Positions 47,501-59,600 of a stretch of DNA of 60,000 nt are shown here, piece by piece. Position numbers and translations under genes: made by a program. This DNA comes from Lineus longissimus (lineage: Eukaryota; Nemertea; Pilidiophora; Heteronemertea; Lineidae). Every line of letters begins with the position of its first letter. Positions within the stretch are counted from its first letter, which is position 1. Location of the stretch: contig NC_088314.1 of assembly GCF_910592395.1 (NCBI RefSeq), positions 1,056,001-1,116,000 on the forward strand. The letters are read 5' to 3'. The notes below the pieces were generated by a model that made no database searches, was not told where the DNA came from, and worked only from the letters and a program-made list of their open reading frames with translations.

Positions 47501-50500
47501 TCAACTACCAGAGCCTATCGCCGTTGGTGATGTATAGACTGGTGTTGGTCTCATGACCCGAACATCATGAGTTGGACACCGGACTTGGACACGCAATTTG
47601 TGACCCTGGGCAAGTACTTCGACTGGCACAGCCTTTGAATGAGAGGTACGACAAAGATTTTTTGTACCAACGCCAAGGCAGGTAAAAGACCTTATCTCAG
47701 GGACAAAGATGAGTCGCTTTGAAATGAACTCCTCCTGCCTGGCCAACGATCATCGGCAAGTACTGTTGATGTGCCTGGCTGTACTGAGCGGCAAGCGACT
47801 GGTAGTCAAAGGCAATAAGGAAGAAGAGGAGTACCACCCTCTTGGAATGATTCTTGGCAGAATTGTTGAACTCAATGCACACAACACACCGCTCAGCCAG
47901 GATCATCAGTTTCAGGGGCAAATGTTAATGAAAGCCATTAAATCTTTGAATACTTCTTGCAAAGCAAACACTCCATTATGAAGATAGCTATAATCGCTAG
48001 CCTGATCACATGATTTAGCACCCAATCGTGTAGCTATTCAAAGTTCCGAATCGCTCCAGTCTGAAATGTTGCAGCCATTTCGTTACATTTCTAGGCACAG
48101 CATGGCCATCATTGCTTTCATTACAATGTGCCTTCAAATGTTCAGTACAATTACGACGATCATGCAGTTGTTACACCACAGAGTACAGTTACCGATCCAC
48201 TAGGACTCATAAAAGGGTCTTTTATGGAAAATGGTGCTCGAAGAGGAGCGCTTCACTGACCACCACCACCAGGGAAGCCAGACATCAGAAAGGCCAGACT
48301 TGCTAACTTGTTGCCTAATATGGGAAAGCTATTGCACCATTCATCACAGAGGTGTTTACCCTAGCAGTGTCAACAACTGGTGGCTCTCACCAATCACTTT
48401 CAATGCTGTGAACTCAAACTGACCCTCAACTACTGAAGTTTTGAACAAGAAGTCAAGAAAACACCAATCCCAAGGGTTTCTTCATATGCCAAGAAATGTC
48501 TCTTTCTTCAACACTATCAAAGGCAAAGAACCTGTGTAATGGCTATAAGTGCTTGGTCGAATGGGCCGCCCCAGAATTATGCAAAGCCAGACACAGTTAA
48601 CACCAGAATGTTATAGGTTGGAACATCAATCATCTGAGTATTTGCCTGTTCAGTTTACACAACAATAGCTACAGCAATGGACCACCAAGAGATCAATAGC
48701 TATCTGCAAGTCTGACCAATCACTGATGACTAAACTTGCGCTGGCGGCAAAAATGACAAAACTCTCGATAAATACGCGTGGGAATGACGATTTCCAGGAA
48801 AGCCATTCTGGTGACGTCGGTATTGGTAAGATAACCTGTTGACAATCGATACTGAATGGATGTGATTCACCAAGGATTGCACGCTCATCGAATCTTATGT
48901 CATCTCACCATCCGAAACCTACTTAGTCCCGAGCCTTAGACGACGGACTAATCTTGAGCTGGATTTGGCAAGGAGAAAAACTGTGTGGGTCCTTCGTAAC
49001 CATTTTGTCTCTAGGTTGACTCTTCGTTATGTGACAACCAATGGTTTATAGATCTGCAGGTTGATGGTCATTCACCGTGGGCATGTATATAATGGTGATA
49101 GCAGCTTCTCCAGAGGCTGCCCACGCTTGTAGAATGGCCTCTAGTATCTATGATATACAAAAATCTTAGAAATAGTAGCTTGTTTCTTTCATTTTAAAGT
49201 TCATACTATTTCTCTGTTACATTCTTCAATCTAAAATAACTCCAAGCTAAGTCTGCAACCACTGAAAGAAGAGAATCAACCGCTGAATGTAAAGATCAAG
49301 TCCCCAATATACAAAAGAATCTATTAGATTTGATGGACGAGTTCATTCCTATTCAAGATAACAAACAGGCCAGCAATTTCATTGAATTTCCCATCCAGGA
49401 TCAGAGGAAATCTCAATATCCCACTGGGGGAAATTTGATTCACGATGCCTTTGTGGAATCTGAAATTCAAATTCATTGTTGGGGATCAATGTGAGCAAGA
49501 AACAGGAATGGAAACAGGAATGTTGTTTGGGGGAAAGTCCGTCTTCAAAATGATCGGCAGTATAAATTGAAAATGTGTTAATCAAATTGTATGTTCTTTG
49601 TCAGAAATCCTCATGGCAGAGAAGTGATCTTGTCAAGAATGCAGTGTTTTGGCATACAAGGTACCTCTCAGTTTTGGGTTAAGACTCTAGTCTGGTCATC
49701 ACATGTCATTCACAGGTCCAGCTCAAGCGAGCACTGTATCAGCACCTCCTTGATACCCCACAGAGCCACTGCGGAGAGTTATGATAGTGACAGTCGTATA
49801 AGTTCCACTACCAAAAGTACACAGCATCGAATGTAAAGAACCTTAACTCAAATTTCTGACAAAAGCATCGTGAAAGTGAAAGTAATCCAGCTTCAACATG
49901 CATGAAGGCAGTAAACATAAGTGTTAAATGAAGTATGTTGATTTACGGTAATGAGCTAGCCTCTGCACGTTCAACATTATCAACATGTTTCTGATTACAT
50001 TACATCCTCCCTGACACTATTCAAATATTGCCAGCATTGGTTTTTGAAAATTCGATAGCAGCGAGGACCTTGGATGGAATGTTAACAAATAGTCATCTGT
50101 CCCCCTAGAGAGAAAAGCTCTTCGTAAATTCGAGAGAAAACCAATGAGGATGTCACTGAATGAGAAGAAGAACGTAAAGAAACCAAGTGGGTCATCTTCT
50201 CAATTTCTTTCCTGTGTTACAGTAAGTGGTTTAGTTCCTCCATTTGCATATAGCATTTGATTTGAAGAACATGGCATTCCTGATATAGAATAGTGGAATT
50301 GCGTGAATCCGATTTTTTCCCGCCCACCGACCGCTCCCCTCTTGCAAGAATTGTTGACGATTCTTCCATCTGCCACATTCCCCTAATACTAGTGTGTTAA
50401 AGAGGAATGGGCCGGAGACAAGTGATGTCACTCAGAGTGAGGTAAACCCACAAGCTATGGTTATTGTAAGATATGAGGGGCGCGGGGGACGAGGGGGTGA

Positions 50501-53500
50501 TGGGAGAAGTTCATGATGAGTCAGCATAAATAAACTCCTCTGTACAAGACTGGGGTAGCTGTTTCATGTTTGGTTTCCAGTTGTTAAAGAGATTCTTGAA
50601 GTCAAAAGGTGGATCTATAACGACCAATGTAGTGGGTCTTGCCCATCTGTATTCCAAGAATATACAATATCCATTCTAATTATATATTTTCAGACTGTTT
50701 TTTCTACAATATAACCATCCCTCCTTCTCGGAATACCTGATCACCCTTGATCAATATGGCAATACGATAAAAGAACAAACAGTTCAATGAGAGAAGACGA
50801 GATCAAAGCTAACCACGCACTCATTGACTGGTCATGGCCGATCAATCAGGCAGCACTTGTTGATGGTAATAAAAGATTGCGGATGTCAGCTACTAATAGT
50901 ATCATTGATACCAATTGAACTGCAGCACTCCTTTAGGCCAGATAGAGATGAACATTTGTTACTTGTCCTTGCCCACTCCAATTTTAAGAGCAAATTAAGA
51001 GCTGTAATAAGCAAGGTTTGATTTAGTGTCTCGTTGTAATTCTCATGTGATGAGTAAACGATGGCTGCACTTGCACCCACATATTGATGCCTGGCACCGG
51101 ATGTTGGAGGAGTAAACATCATTGATTCACTCCAGCATCAGTTTTAGATGACTTAAACCAAGTATGGATTAAAGGGTAAATCAGACAATGTTTCCAACAC
51201 CAGATATGTTTGAAGACCACCCTCCTGCATCATGACATGATGAATGACACAGCTTGAAAAGTGACCTGCTAGGTGAAACTCGAATTCCCCACGGCCTGGT
51301 GGAGCTTGAGCCCGCTCTCCAGTGTAGAATTGCAAATCCCACATCTCATAAGCATGATTTGTGATCTTGCGTTGATTGAAATATTTCTATGAGACAGATG
51401 CTTTAACAACAACGCTCGGCGCATATTTCTGATCAATTCCCTGGGAACCACTTAGCCATAACTCCGCACAACTCTACCTCACCATCGCATAAAGAATCCA
51501 GAACACGCCCAATACTTTTTTCGCCGCCATCCTTGCTCCGTTGACGGGGTGATATGGAAATTCCGCCAGCGTCTGTTGTCTGTCAATGATTGATCGAAAC
51601 TAGTTGAGAAATGCTATTGATTACGCCGCTGTACCTATGGATCAAATTAATGCCTGGTTCACTAGATGAGCATGCGTTACACGCCGTACCATTACTGACT
51701 TGACGATTCTCTTCACACGCAGTGGCATCATGGGATTGAAGAGCTCCGGTAGCGCCACTTCCGACAAATAACAGTGAGAATTTGTTGGTTAAGGTATCTC
51801 CGGCCTTAAAGGGTCAAAGGGTTCAAAGCGAATGAAGAATTTCCAAAGCCCCATAGGTTAATCAATCGTTTCTCATAATGAAGGTCATCTTTGTCGATGG
51901 CATCTCATCATGCCAGCCACACCTGTGGTTCCTCCAATCAAACTCTCAGCACTGAGATTACAAGTGCGAGGTACAGGGAAACGACATCGATCCAAGGAAT
52001 CACTCAGAACTGCTCGGGTCGTCGATATTCCAGACACAGTTTTCTAACCATCATAGATCATTGGCCCTGTCGATCTGTATGACCATGACATGTACTGTTG
52101 TCTTTTGCCAAGTCTGGTTTTCCAAGATGGCGCCCTAGAGGTCGGTCAAACCCTGACTTCATCAGTCGCCTTGTCTCATTTAAATTGCCCAATCCCTGGG
52201 CGAAAGCTGGGTCTAATATGGTCAGCCTCTGAGCGTGTCCAGAACAGGGGAAATCAGCATAAGTTAATAGGGAAGTTTATTGATATCGGTTTGAAGTTAC
52301 ATGTCATTTCTCACCATATCTCCAAGGTGGCGCAACTCAATTGGCAGGAAGAGCAATGTTTGGGTGAATTCGGAGAAACGAGTTTGACTCGCTTGCCTTT
52401 CTTGACAGTTGGGGCGAGTCAATTATTTGCAAAGATCCCCTATATCGAGGCGAGGGAGGTGAAAACGGTCAACATTTCATTTGGCAATGAATTGTTGCAT
52501 CCATGCATGAGGGCTGGGTGAAAGAAAAGATTTCAATAACCATGCAGGGAAGCTAGCAACGCGGTCTTCGTTCAAGTGAAATATGTTATTCAGTCCACAA
52601 CATCTCAACAAATTTTCTGCCTACAGCGCATGACAAAACTATCTCATCATGAAAAGAGAAATGAAATGATGAAATGCAGGCCGATAACCTTTAAATACTG
52701 TGACTAAAGAGAACTCATCACATTATACATCCACTTGAACTGACATCTACCTCTTCACGTCAACTTTCCGAAGCTCTTCTTCCAGGGATGTAGTGGGAAG
52801 AGGTGTAGAGAAACAGTCACAGAACTGTCGAGAGGGTGGTCGGCCATCTGCCCTTAAACCATGTCACCAGAACAGCTATGGGAGTGCCAACAGTTCCGTT
52901 GCTGGCAATAAGAAATTGGAGGACGAATAGTTCGAAACTGCAGATCAGACTTTATGAGGCAAGCCACGTCAACGGTACCATGGCGGCTTGCCATAAAGAC
53001 CTTCGCTTGCCTGTCACAGGGAAGTCCTCATCAATGACCATCGCACTGGTGCAGCAACCTCCGCGACTAGGACAGTTTGCTATGCAGACCAGCATCAGCT
53101 TAAAGCGGTTCTCATCAATGGCAAACATACTGGTCTAGCAACCTCCATGATTAGGATAGCTTGTCATGCAGACCAGACATCAGCTTGTCCCAAAGCAGTT
53201 TTCATCAATGACAACCGTACTGGGGCCGCACCTGCTCCATCAGAAATGCCAATACTGCCATCATTAATGACAGAGCTCCATTATTGGCAGGTGAGCAGGG
53301 AGATGACAAGACTGTCTGGAACAGTGGCAGGTGCTAGTCATGTCACTAAATGGCCTCTTCAATCAGATGTCTGGCGAATGAAAGGATGAGTTGAGAGTGC
53401 TTGAATCGCTTGAGGAAAAGGGTCGGAAAGTGACTATCATGTTGATGAACTCAATACAGAAACACAAAACAAATAGGAGGAAATTTGATTGGGGTGTTGT

Positions 53501-53665
53501 GTACTTACCTCCAGCCATTTTCGTTAAAACTAAATATTCCATCCACGACATTAGCGACAAACTGTCCACATGCAATCATCGCCACGTTACATGAGACGAG
53601 GCGGCCTCTGATATGTGACGGTGCGGCCTCTGCTATATACATGGGCGTGGTCATAGAAGTCAGAC
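38292..53665 (-). CDS. SLC2A13: Proton/myo-inositol cotransporter-like gene, eight 3' exons (partial)
   Basis: This is a major-facilitator sugar transporter of the SLC2A13/HMIT type, which moves myo-inositol with protons across membranes. Exons in order: 53665-53509, 41835-41624, 41300-41186, 40048-39885, 39772-39658, 39328-39087, 38910-38758, 38524-38292. All junctions are in phase and give 462 aa plus stop. Signatures: [64 protein letters not shown], a Cys-rich extracellular loop ([19 protein letters not shown]) found in HMIT but not in ordinary GLUTs, [20 protein letters not shown], and [14 protein letters not shown]. Human SLC2A13 is about 648 aa, so roughly 190 N-terminal residues (about TM1 to TM4) are missing. 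No matching exon was seen up to 60000. Confidence 0.93.
38758..38910 (-). CDS. SLC2A13: SLC2A13-like exon (GPMPW, TM10-11)
   Basis: It encodes [20 protein letters not shown] and [15 protein letters not shown]. [22 protein letters not shown] is nearly invariant in this family. The donor GTGAGT is at 38752-38757 and the acceptor at 38911-38912. Confidence 0.95.
39087..39328 (-). CDS. SLC2A13: SLC2A13-like exon (Cys-rich outer loop and TM)
   Basis: It encodes [37 protein letters not shown] and [18 protein letters not shown]. Five or more Cys in the extracellular loop match the HMIT-specific loop. The acceptor is at 39329-39330 and the donor GTAAGG ends at 39086. Confidence 0.94.
39614..39628 (+). 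repeat. Poly(C) run, 15 bases
   Basis: This C homopolymer lies in the intron, about 30 bp downstream of the exon at 39658 in transcript sense (poly-G in the transcript). Confidence 0.9.
39658..39772 (-). CDS. SLC2A13: SLC2A13-like exon (TM and start of outer loop)
   Basis: It encodes [19 protein letters not shown] through [12 protein letters not shown] decoy GTTAGT lies inside the exon at 39686-39691. The donor GTAGGC at 39652-39657 is chosen because only it joins the next exon in frame (SQYSTCNQC) and keeps the loop Cys. Confidence 0.9.
39885..40048 (-). CDS. SLC2A13: SLC2A13-like exon (TM7-8 and GRR loop)
   Basis: It encodes [20 protein letters not shown] and [20 protein letters not shown]. 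The donor GTAGGT is at 39879-39884 and the acceptor at 40049-40050. Confidence 0.95.
41186..41300 (-). CDS. SLC2A13: SLC2A13-like exon (inner loop and TM7 start)
   Basis: It encodes [20 protein letters not shown] and [18 protein letters not shown]. QQxxGIN is part of the substrate path in sugar porters. This exon is hidden among other frames. Its junctions (S at the 5' end, M-YYSAT at the 3' end) fit in phase. The donor GTAAGT is at 41180-41185 and the acceptor at 41301-41302. Confidence 0.93.
41624..41835 (-). CDS. SLC2A13: SLC2A13-like exon (TM6, PESPRW, inner loop)
   Basis: It encodes [40 protein letters not shown] and an inner-loop helix. PESPRW is the sugar-porter signature after TM6. 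The donor GTAAGT is at 41618-41623 and the acceptor at 41836-41837. Confidence 0.96.
42225..42249 (+). repeat. GAT/GAC trinucleotide microsatellite
   Basis: A short imperfect (gatgac/gatgat) array of about 25 bp. Confidence 0.85.
43999..44160 (-). repeat. LINE-like 3' end with a (TTGAA)n tail
   Basis: Read on the minus strand, an AT-rich stretch ends gttgtgcaataaattgaatt with a (ttgaa)5 array at 44000-44028. The arrangement of AATAAA followed by a short tail mirrors the element at 29690-29834, though the bodies differ. No coding part was seen. Confidence 0.45.
44866..45284. repeat. Minisatellite: two 33-bp then nine 39-bp units
   Basis: The unit core is ccagacctgatgagattgca, followed by a variable gatactgccacaagtacaa part. 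The first two units lack 6 bp (agtaca) present in the other nine. Units differ by a few substitutions. Both lengths are multiples of three, so the array stays open in several frames on both strands (plus-strand unit [13 protein letters not shown]). These open frames are a by-product; no host coding exon is supported here. Confidence 0.92.
46238..46253 (+). repeat. Poly(C) run, 16 bases
   Basis: A C homopolymer in the large transporter intron. Confidence 0.9.
46640..46730 (-). repeat. Possible tRNA-derived SINE remnant
   Basis: On the minus strand it contains cacggttcaaatcctgctg, a B-box-like core (GGTTCAAATCC). No clear A box or matching copy was found in the window. Confidence 0.3.
53028..53250. 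repeat. Diverged tandem repeat, 84-90 bp unit, about 2.5 copies
   Basis: Units start at 53028, 53112 and 53202 with tcatcaatg. They share blocks such as actggt, gcaacctcc, atgcagaccag and catcagctt. The third unit is incomplete. Confidence 0.75.
53509..53665 (-). CDS. SLC2A13: SLC2A13-like exon, first seen in the window (TM4-5)
   Basis: It encodes [40 protein letters not shown] and [13 protein letters not shown], matching the human segment from IASMTVPVYIAE to DGWR. It begins in phase 1, so at least one more exon lies upstream. The donor GTAAGT is at 53503-53508 and the acceptor at 53666-53667. Confidence 0.95.
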
Positions 53666-56600
53666 CTGGAAGAGAAGAAGAAACAATTTCATGGAAAGGC
53701 AACAGAGTAAGCTGCACACATGAGTGAATTCAGGAATGGCGGAATCTTAAGGTCCCCACGACCAGCAGTAGTATTGTTGCATCTGGTTTACATTCCGCTC
53801 GCGGCGACTTGCGACAGACACGTGACAAGCTACAGCTTAGAGTAACCAGTCTGGTTAGGCTACAGCATCCCTGTTGCCAAACCAAACCGAGTAGATTCCT
53901 AAACTCCTGTTCAAGAAGTCTTTCATCAAAAGATTTAACCAGTTTCTGAATTGGATTTGTCTCGCTGTTTTCTTTCAGCAAATGTATAACGCAAGTCAGA
54001 TGAGAACACGTGAGATCGTGCTGCCAGCTTATTGCCACGTTGTTATGAATCGAAGGTAATTAAGTGAGAAATAACATGCGCCAATAAAGGAATGTCAGAA
54101 GGAGATGGCGAGATGTGGGAGACGGAACAACGATATTGAAGTAGAATAAAGTAGACAAGCGTGGCTAATGTTGACCTATTATGCAGTCCTTGGGTTATCA
54201 GAGTTCGAACATGCCCTGACAATGCAGTCAGGGTATAGCTACTGACGAGTGTAACCTTGAAATTGCTAAGAAGTATAGCTATAGCGACGTGAAGGATTGA
54301 TAATTCAAATCTTGCCTCTACTAGCATGAACATCAAATCATCTTGATCATTCATCAAACCAGTCTTGATCATCATGCCACTATCTCTGGGTTTTATTAGA
54401 CATTACACTTGTAAACTACCCCCAAGGCCAATTAGGCATGCAAATTAAGAAGTCTACGGATGTCTCTTTGGGAATGTAATTTGCATAACTACCTCATACT
54501 GCACTACTCTCGGACTTCTACTGGTTTATACCAAGACAAGTTACATCCAACATCGACTATAACTGTGATATCTGGGAGTTTTATATATCTTTGGATGAAA
54601 GATCAAATATACTTATTATGTCACCAGGACTTGTCTAGCCACGAATGCATCAGTCTGACAGAGTATTGATCAAACTGATGGTCGACTCTTGCCTTTGATA
54701 TTGCATGTCAAATAACACAGTTTGAAAAATATCCATGTCTTTTGAAGACGATCTTTACAAGAAAGTGGCACGCTAGTGTTTCATGAAATCCTAGTAAGGG
54801 AATATTCAAATGATAAATCATAAGAGGTCCAATGACACGTCTTTCTTATTGATAACTGCCTGGAACTCCAGGAGTATATGTACGTGAATCTGTGAATCTG
54901 TTGTAAGCCCAAGAAGTGGGTATGGTGGAACTGAAGGAGGTCTTGTTCTGCCAGTCCTTGCATAGAAGGTCATCAGCCAATAACAACCCTAAACCCCTTC
55001 CTAACACCAGTAGCTAGAAACCCATTTATCAAGACTTTGCCTACACCAACCAACAACATTTCAAAATCCCTTGAACACAAATATCTTGCAACCCATTTAC
55101 TGAGACATTTGCCAATACATCAGCTAGCATATTCCACTTGGCCATCACACAAGATTTCCTGATATCCAACCCGTATAATCCCCAACATTTGAAATAACCA
55201 ATCAATGTGATGCAGCGATAAACTTAATGGATAGGTTGTGTTTTCGAGATCAGCAAGCGCGAAATCAGTCTGCGTGGGGCTGGGTTGAAAAGCCGCGAGG
55301 ACAGGGATTCATTTGAATGTCAGCAAAAATAAGGCTCGCTTATATATCTTTGATGTCACTAATTCATTATCAATTCTGTTTATTCATTATCTGTTTAGTT
55401 GATGTTTATGAAGACAGGATTGATTCTCTGCTAATCAGGTTAAGTAGGTTCAACATGCAATCTATCAGTGTCGAGGGTCATGAGGACATGGTGCAAAATT
55501 AGATGACCCGAAGTCATTTTGCGTCAGGTCAATCATGTTTCACGTTTAACCCACTGAAACGATTTTGAATGGTGTTTCTGGTGTTCACCATTATAAGTTA
55601 GATGGTGACAGCTGTCAACATAGATTCAACATTACATCAACGTTGAAGTTGTCATATCCTCATGCAACCTAATCTCGTAATCTTGAGGCAAAATACACCG
55701 CAACACATCATCACAATCATAGTTTACATTGTCCTTTTTATGTGTGTTTGCCATCGAGGGTTGATCCGTGCAAGCCACGAACAGAAAAAAACTCTCAAAT
55801 CTAATGCAGTCATCTGGATTGGTGATGTAGTATATCTTTTAGCGGTAGTGGAAAAGATAACTGCATACTTGGATGAACATTCTACCGTTTCTCCCATTTG
55901 ATTGATGGACAGATTCATCGGGTAGCGCACTGCTGGAGTCCATGTAAAGAGACTATAAACACAAACCAACAGGTTTCCCAAAATATCCCAAACAATACTA
56001 ACATGCCATATTTTCTCCTCTTTGCAACTCCTTAAGAGTCCAAGAGCTACCAAAAGTCACTCACTCGCAAGTCAAAAGGTGCTATTAAGATTGATAACTC
56101 GCATGCTCGTCAGATGTTGGCACAACTTAACACAATTATCAACGACAACGCATCACTTGAAGGATCAAAGCCGGCAAATCGTATCCGCTGAGCAGAGCCA
56201 TCAAAACTGCGGAGAGCCACGATGCACGCAATATTTCAATAACGCCATGATGAACTTCCCACCAGAAACTCTTCTTCTTCTCTCATGGTGTGCTGAGAAA
56301 GATTCTAAACAGGCAAGTTCCTGAAATTTGATTTCTGCGTAGGATGAGGAAGGAATTTCATTATCCAGTGAGAAAAACTCAAAATGTTGAGATATCGCCA
56401 AAAGCTCTAGTTTTAAAGCAATTTTTTAGATTGATTTTTCAACCACCTCTCTGTCGTTTCAGTTAGTGTTATCAAGAATTTATAAAGACTAGTCTTGGTC
56501 TAGCTATTCTCCATGTTATACACACAAAGCTTGGATGTGCAACAGAACTGAAAATTAATCTATATCGGAAGTTCCCTCAAAATTTGTTGGAAATGAGGGT

Positions 56601-59600
56601 ATCATGGTACTAATCAAACTCCACAATTCCTTTTTAGCAAGACACGGTAAAGATGTAATACTTTGAACAGAGTTCCAAACCTTGTAACATTTGTATGAAA
56701 ATCGGTGCTTGGAGTAATCTATACACTTTGGTGTTTCTCTCTATAACCAACCAACCGGTAAAGAAATGTCTGTTACGAGTCTGGTTCAGCAACGACATCG
56801 GAAATTGTCATCATAGATCAAACGAAACTTAAGGTGAGATTTTAACGTTTACACCAATTACAAACCACAACAATGAACACCGTCATCAAGATATGGCGCC
56901 AACGATCCAAAATGGACACATGCAGTTCTCCTCATCACTGACATCAGTCAGTGGTGGAATCCCGCCGTCTCAATCATTAAAACCTATCAGGCCGTGATCA
57001 TCATAGCCCATACAGCGCTCGCATATCAACAGTCAATCTAATCCCGCCTAATTAAATAATGGCAATCTGTTATGAGAGTGATTGACATCAGTTTTCAAAG
57101 GGTGTGCTGCGAGAGATCAGCTAATGAAAGCGGGACATATCCAGGTTAATCCAATGAGTTTCTACGGGTCCTGTAGAATTGACGAGAAGGTTGTGGCAAC
57201 TTCACCCCGCAGATGCATGTACGCATCCCCTTCATATGTCCTTCCCTGTGGCTGACCAGCTCAGCAAGGGACTCGTGGAGGTGTTGAGATTTTCAACACG
57301 TCTGGTAGAATGAACAAGTGTGTGTAGTAAGGAGGAAGACGAAGATATGTGATGACATCAGGTCACCTGACTCTAAAACCTCTCAGTCTATAGAACGATG
57401 CGCTTCCCCAGCGGCAGCTGTCCTGATGTCACCTGAATATATCACCAGGCAGAGCTGCATAACGTATCGGCACGATGATGACAGTCACTAGAGTCAGCTG
57501 GGAGGACCAATGAGATACCTTCACTGGAGTACATCTGATTTATCTGCCAAATAGAATAGTAGGACCATTGTCTGGGTGTCCCGCGGAGCTCCTCGATAAC
57601 CATGAAAACATACATCATGTAGGCTACATTGCACCAAACTGAGATCAAGCAACCTATATACATGTACTCGGCAAGTTAAGCCCGTGACCTTTCTGAACAA
57701 ATCTCAGACAGACCGAAATGATTTCTGACTGACAGTTCAGATAGGATCAGACATCGATTGTCAGACATCGATAGCTTTATCGCGCTCACTTGTAGCGATC
57801 TCGCTGGTGTGTGCTGAAATCAGATTGGTTGGTTGCTATCTTGGCTTGCAGTGCAGATGGCTGTATTAGCTGGAGAGACTAAACACACAGGGACAAATTG
57901 ATATTGATGTGAAGTCCACCTCAAATATGTGCTCGCCCTGACATCATTCTCATTTATTATACTCTCAGTGAGCACAATTTCGGCGACCAATTCAGGGTGT
58001 GGACTTTGTAACTTTATATGATTCCCAACTGATGTGACTTTGTTCCTGTGTCTCAACTGGCCGGTTGATACAGTGTGTTCCTTCAGCACACACCATCACT
58101 ATACCAGATTTCCAACACCTCCAAACAGAATGATCTCCAATCCTAACCAAATACCGGATAATAAACCTGCAACATAAAATACCTAATGATGGGATTTTAT
58201 GAGCAGATCAACACGATTGTATTATGAGTATTGGCAGTCTGATGCCGGTAATGGGACAATATGACGTAAATAGGATTAAACCTGAGAGTTGATGACCAGG
58301 ACATAATGACTAGCTGTCCTGATGTGATATTTCATCACTGTGAGGCACTGAGTAGCAGTCTTGGACGGCAAGCCCGCTGTGCTGACGAGCTTGGAGCTCG
58401 ACCACTCGATCGATCATGAAGTAACAGTGAATGTTGTACCATGGTCACTTGTGACCATGACTGTGGCCACTTCAACTCAAGGAACATAGATTAGTGACTT
58501 GCAAGCGAGTGCAATGCTCTTGATGTATGTATGATACCTTGAGCTAAATCATTCATCTCAGTCAATAGCAGCTATTCATCGCGCAAACAATTGAGCTAAT
58601 CAAGCTAATGCCATTACATCGCTGACTATGTTTGCATAATCAGCCATTGCCCCAAGCAAAGAATCGTTCTCATGCTTTTTATTAACCAGAAGGGCGGCAT
58701 ACTGATAGATGTGTATTGATCTGAAGAAAAACTGGGTATACAGGAACCTCTGTTAGCAAGAGTTAATGGGGTTCTCTTTTACAAAGAGCACTGGTATATT
58801 GGCTCTGAGGCTGCGGTGATTTTTTATCTGGCAAGAGGGACTGTATTGAAAGGCGTAAATCGAATAGCGATAGTTGCTAATGTGGAATCTGAGGCACAAT
58901 TCCTCTTGCGTGATGGAGCTGTCGGAGTAGTGCATGTGGAAACATCCGCATCTGTCACCTCTGAGGTCCCGGGTTCGATTCCTGGACGCTCCCGCTACAC
59001 TCATGTGATAGAGAGGGCGAACGGGGTTTCTGGTTTCCTCCTACTTCATAACAATCACTCAATATTGTTTATAGAGCTGATAATGTCTCGTTGGTGCTCA
59101 GCTCTATGTACCTGTCACACAAGAGAATACATCGAACATGTAGAATGTTAGCCTTTAAAGACGTCTTGGTTCCAGTGAGTCTGAACAAGTCTGGCTTACC
59201 AACTGATCTGACAATCTGTTGACAGATTCTAACCACCCAATTTTCGTATGTTTAAAGAAGGGGGGCGTTAACAAAGGATAAAATATCGGGCTCATCTGGA
59301 TCCGTCTACGTGAGTGTCTCCACAAGAACGCCACTCAGACGTGGAGTGGAGTCTGGTGGTGACATGGTGGAGATGAGACGATAGAAATCAGCACATCCGC
59401 GATGAATCGCCAAGCTCCACATGAATACTGATAGGAAATTATATCGATCCAACTTCTGTTGGTCTGAAGTGCAAGCAATATTTGATTTCTAATCTGCAGA
59501 ATCCCCTTAATTTTTTCTGCATCATTGGATCATATTATGATATTAGCACCGGGTGTCTATTGGTGAGGTCTGGAAGAACAGGAGAGGCCATGATTATATG

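Larger units (their letters stand above)
41836..53508. other. Large transporter intron (11.7 kb), no exon recognised
   Basis: Exon sequences on both sides join directly in the human protein (GWR-YMLG), so no exon is expected between. Contents seen: a GATGAT microsatellite near 42225-42249, a LINE-like tail at 43999-44160, the 33/39-bp minisatellite at 44866-45284, a 16-base poly(C) run, a B-box-like sequence near 46655, and the tandem repeat at 53028-53250. Open frames such as 52090-52521 are unrecognised. Confidence 0.6.

Noticed and set aside
52090-52521. 143-codon plus-strand open frame as a gene
   Set aside because: No recognisable domain, no splice context, and it lies inside the large transporter intron.
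58890-59110. A tRNA gene at the GGTTCGATTCC motif
   Set aside because: No acceptor stem pairs around it, and the flanking blocks recur at 37420-37610 as a dispersed repeat.
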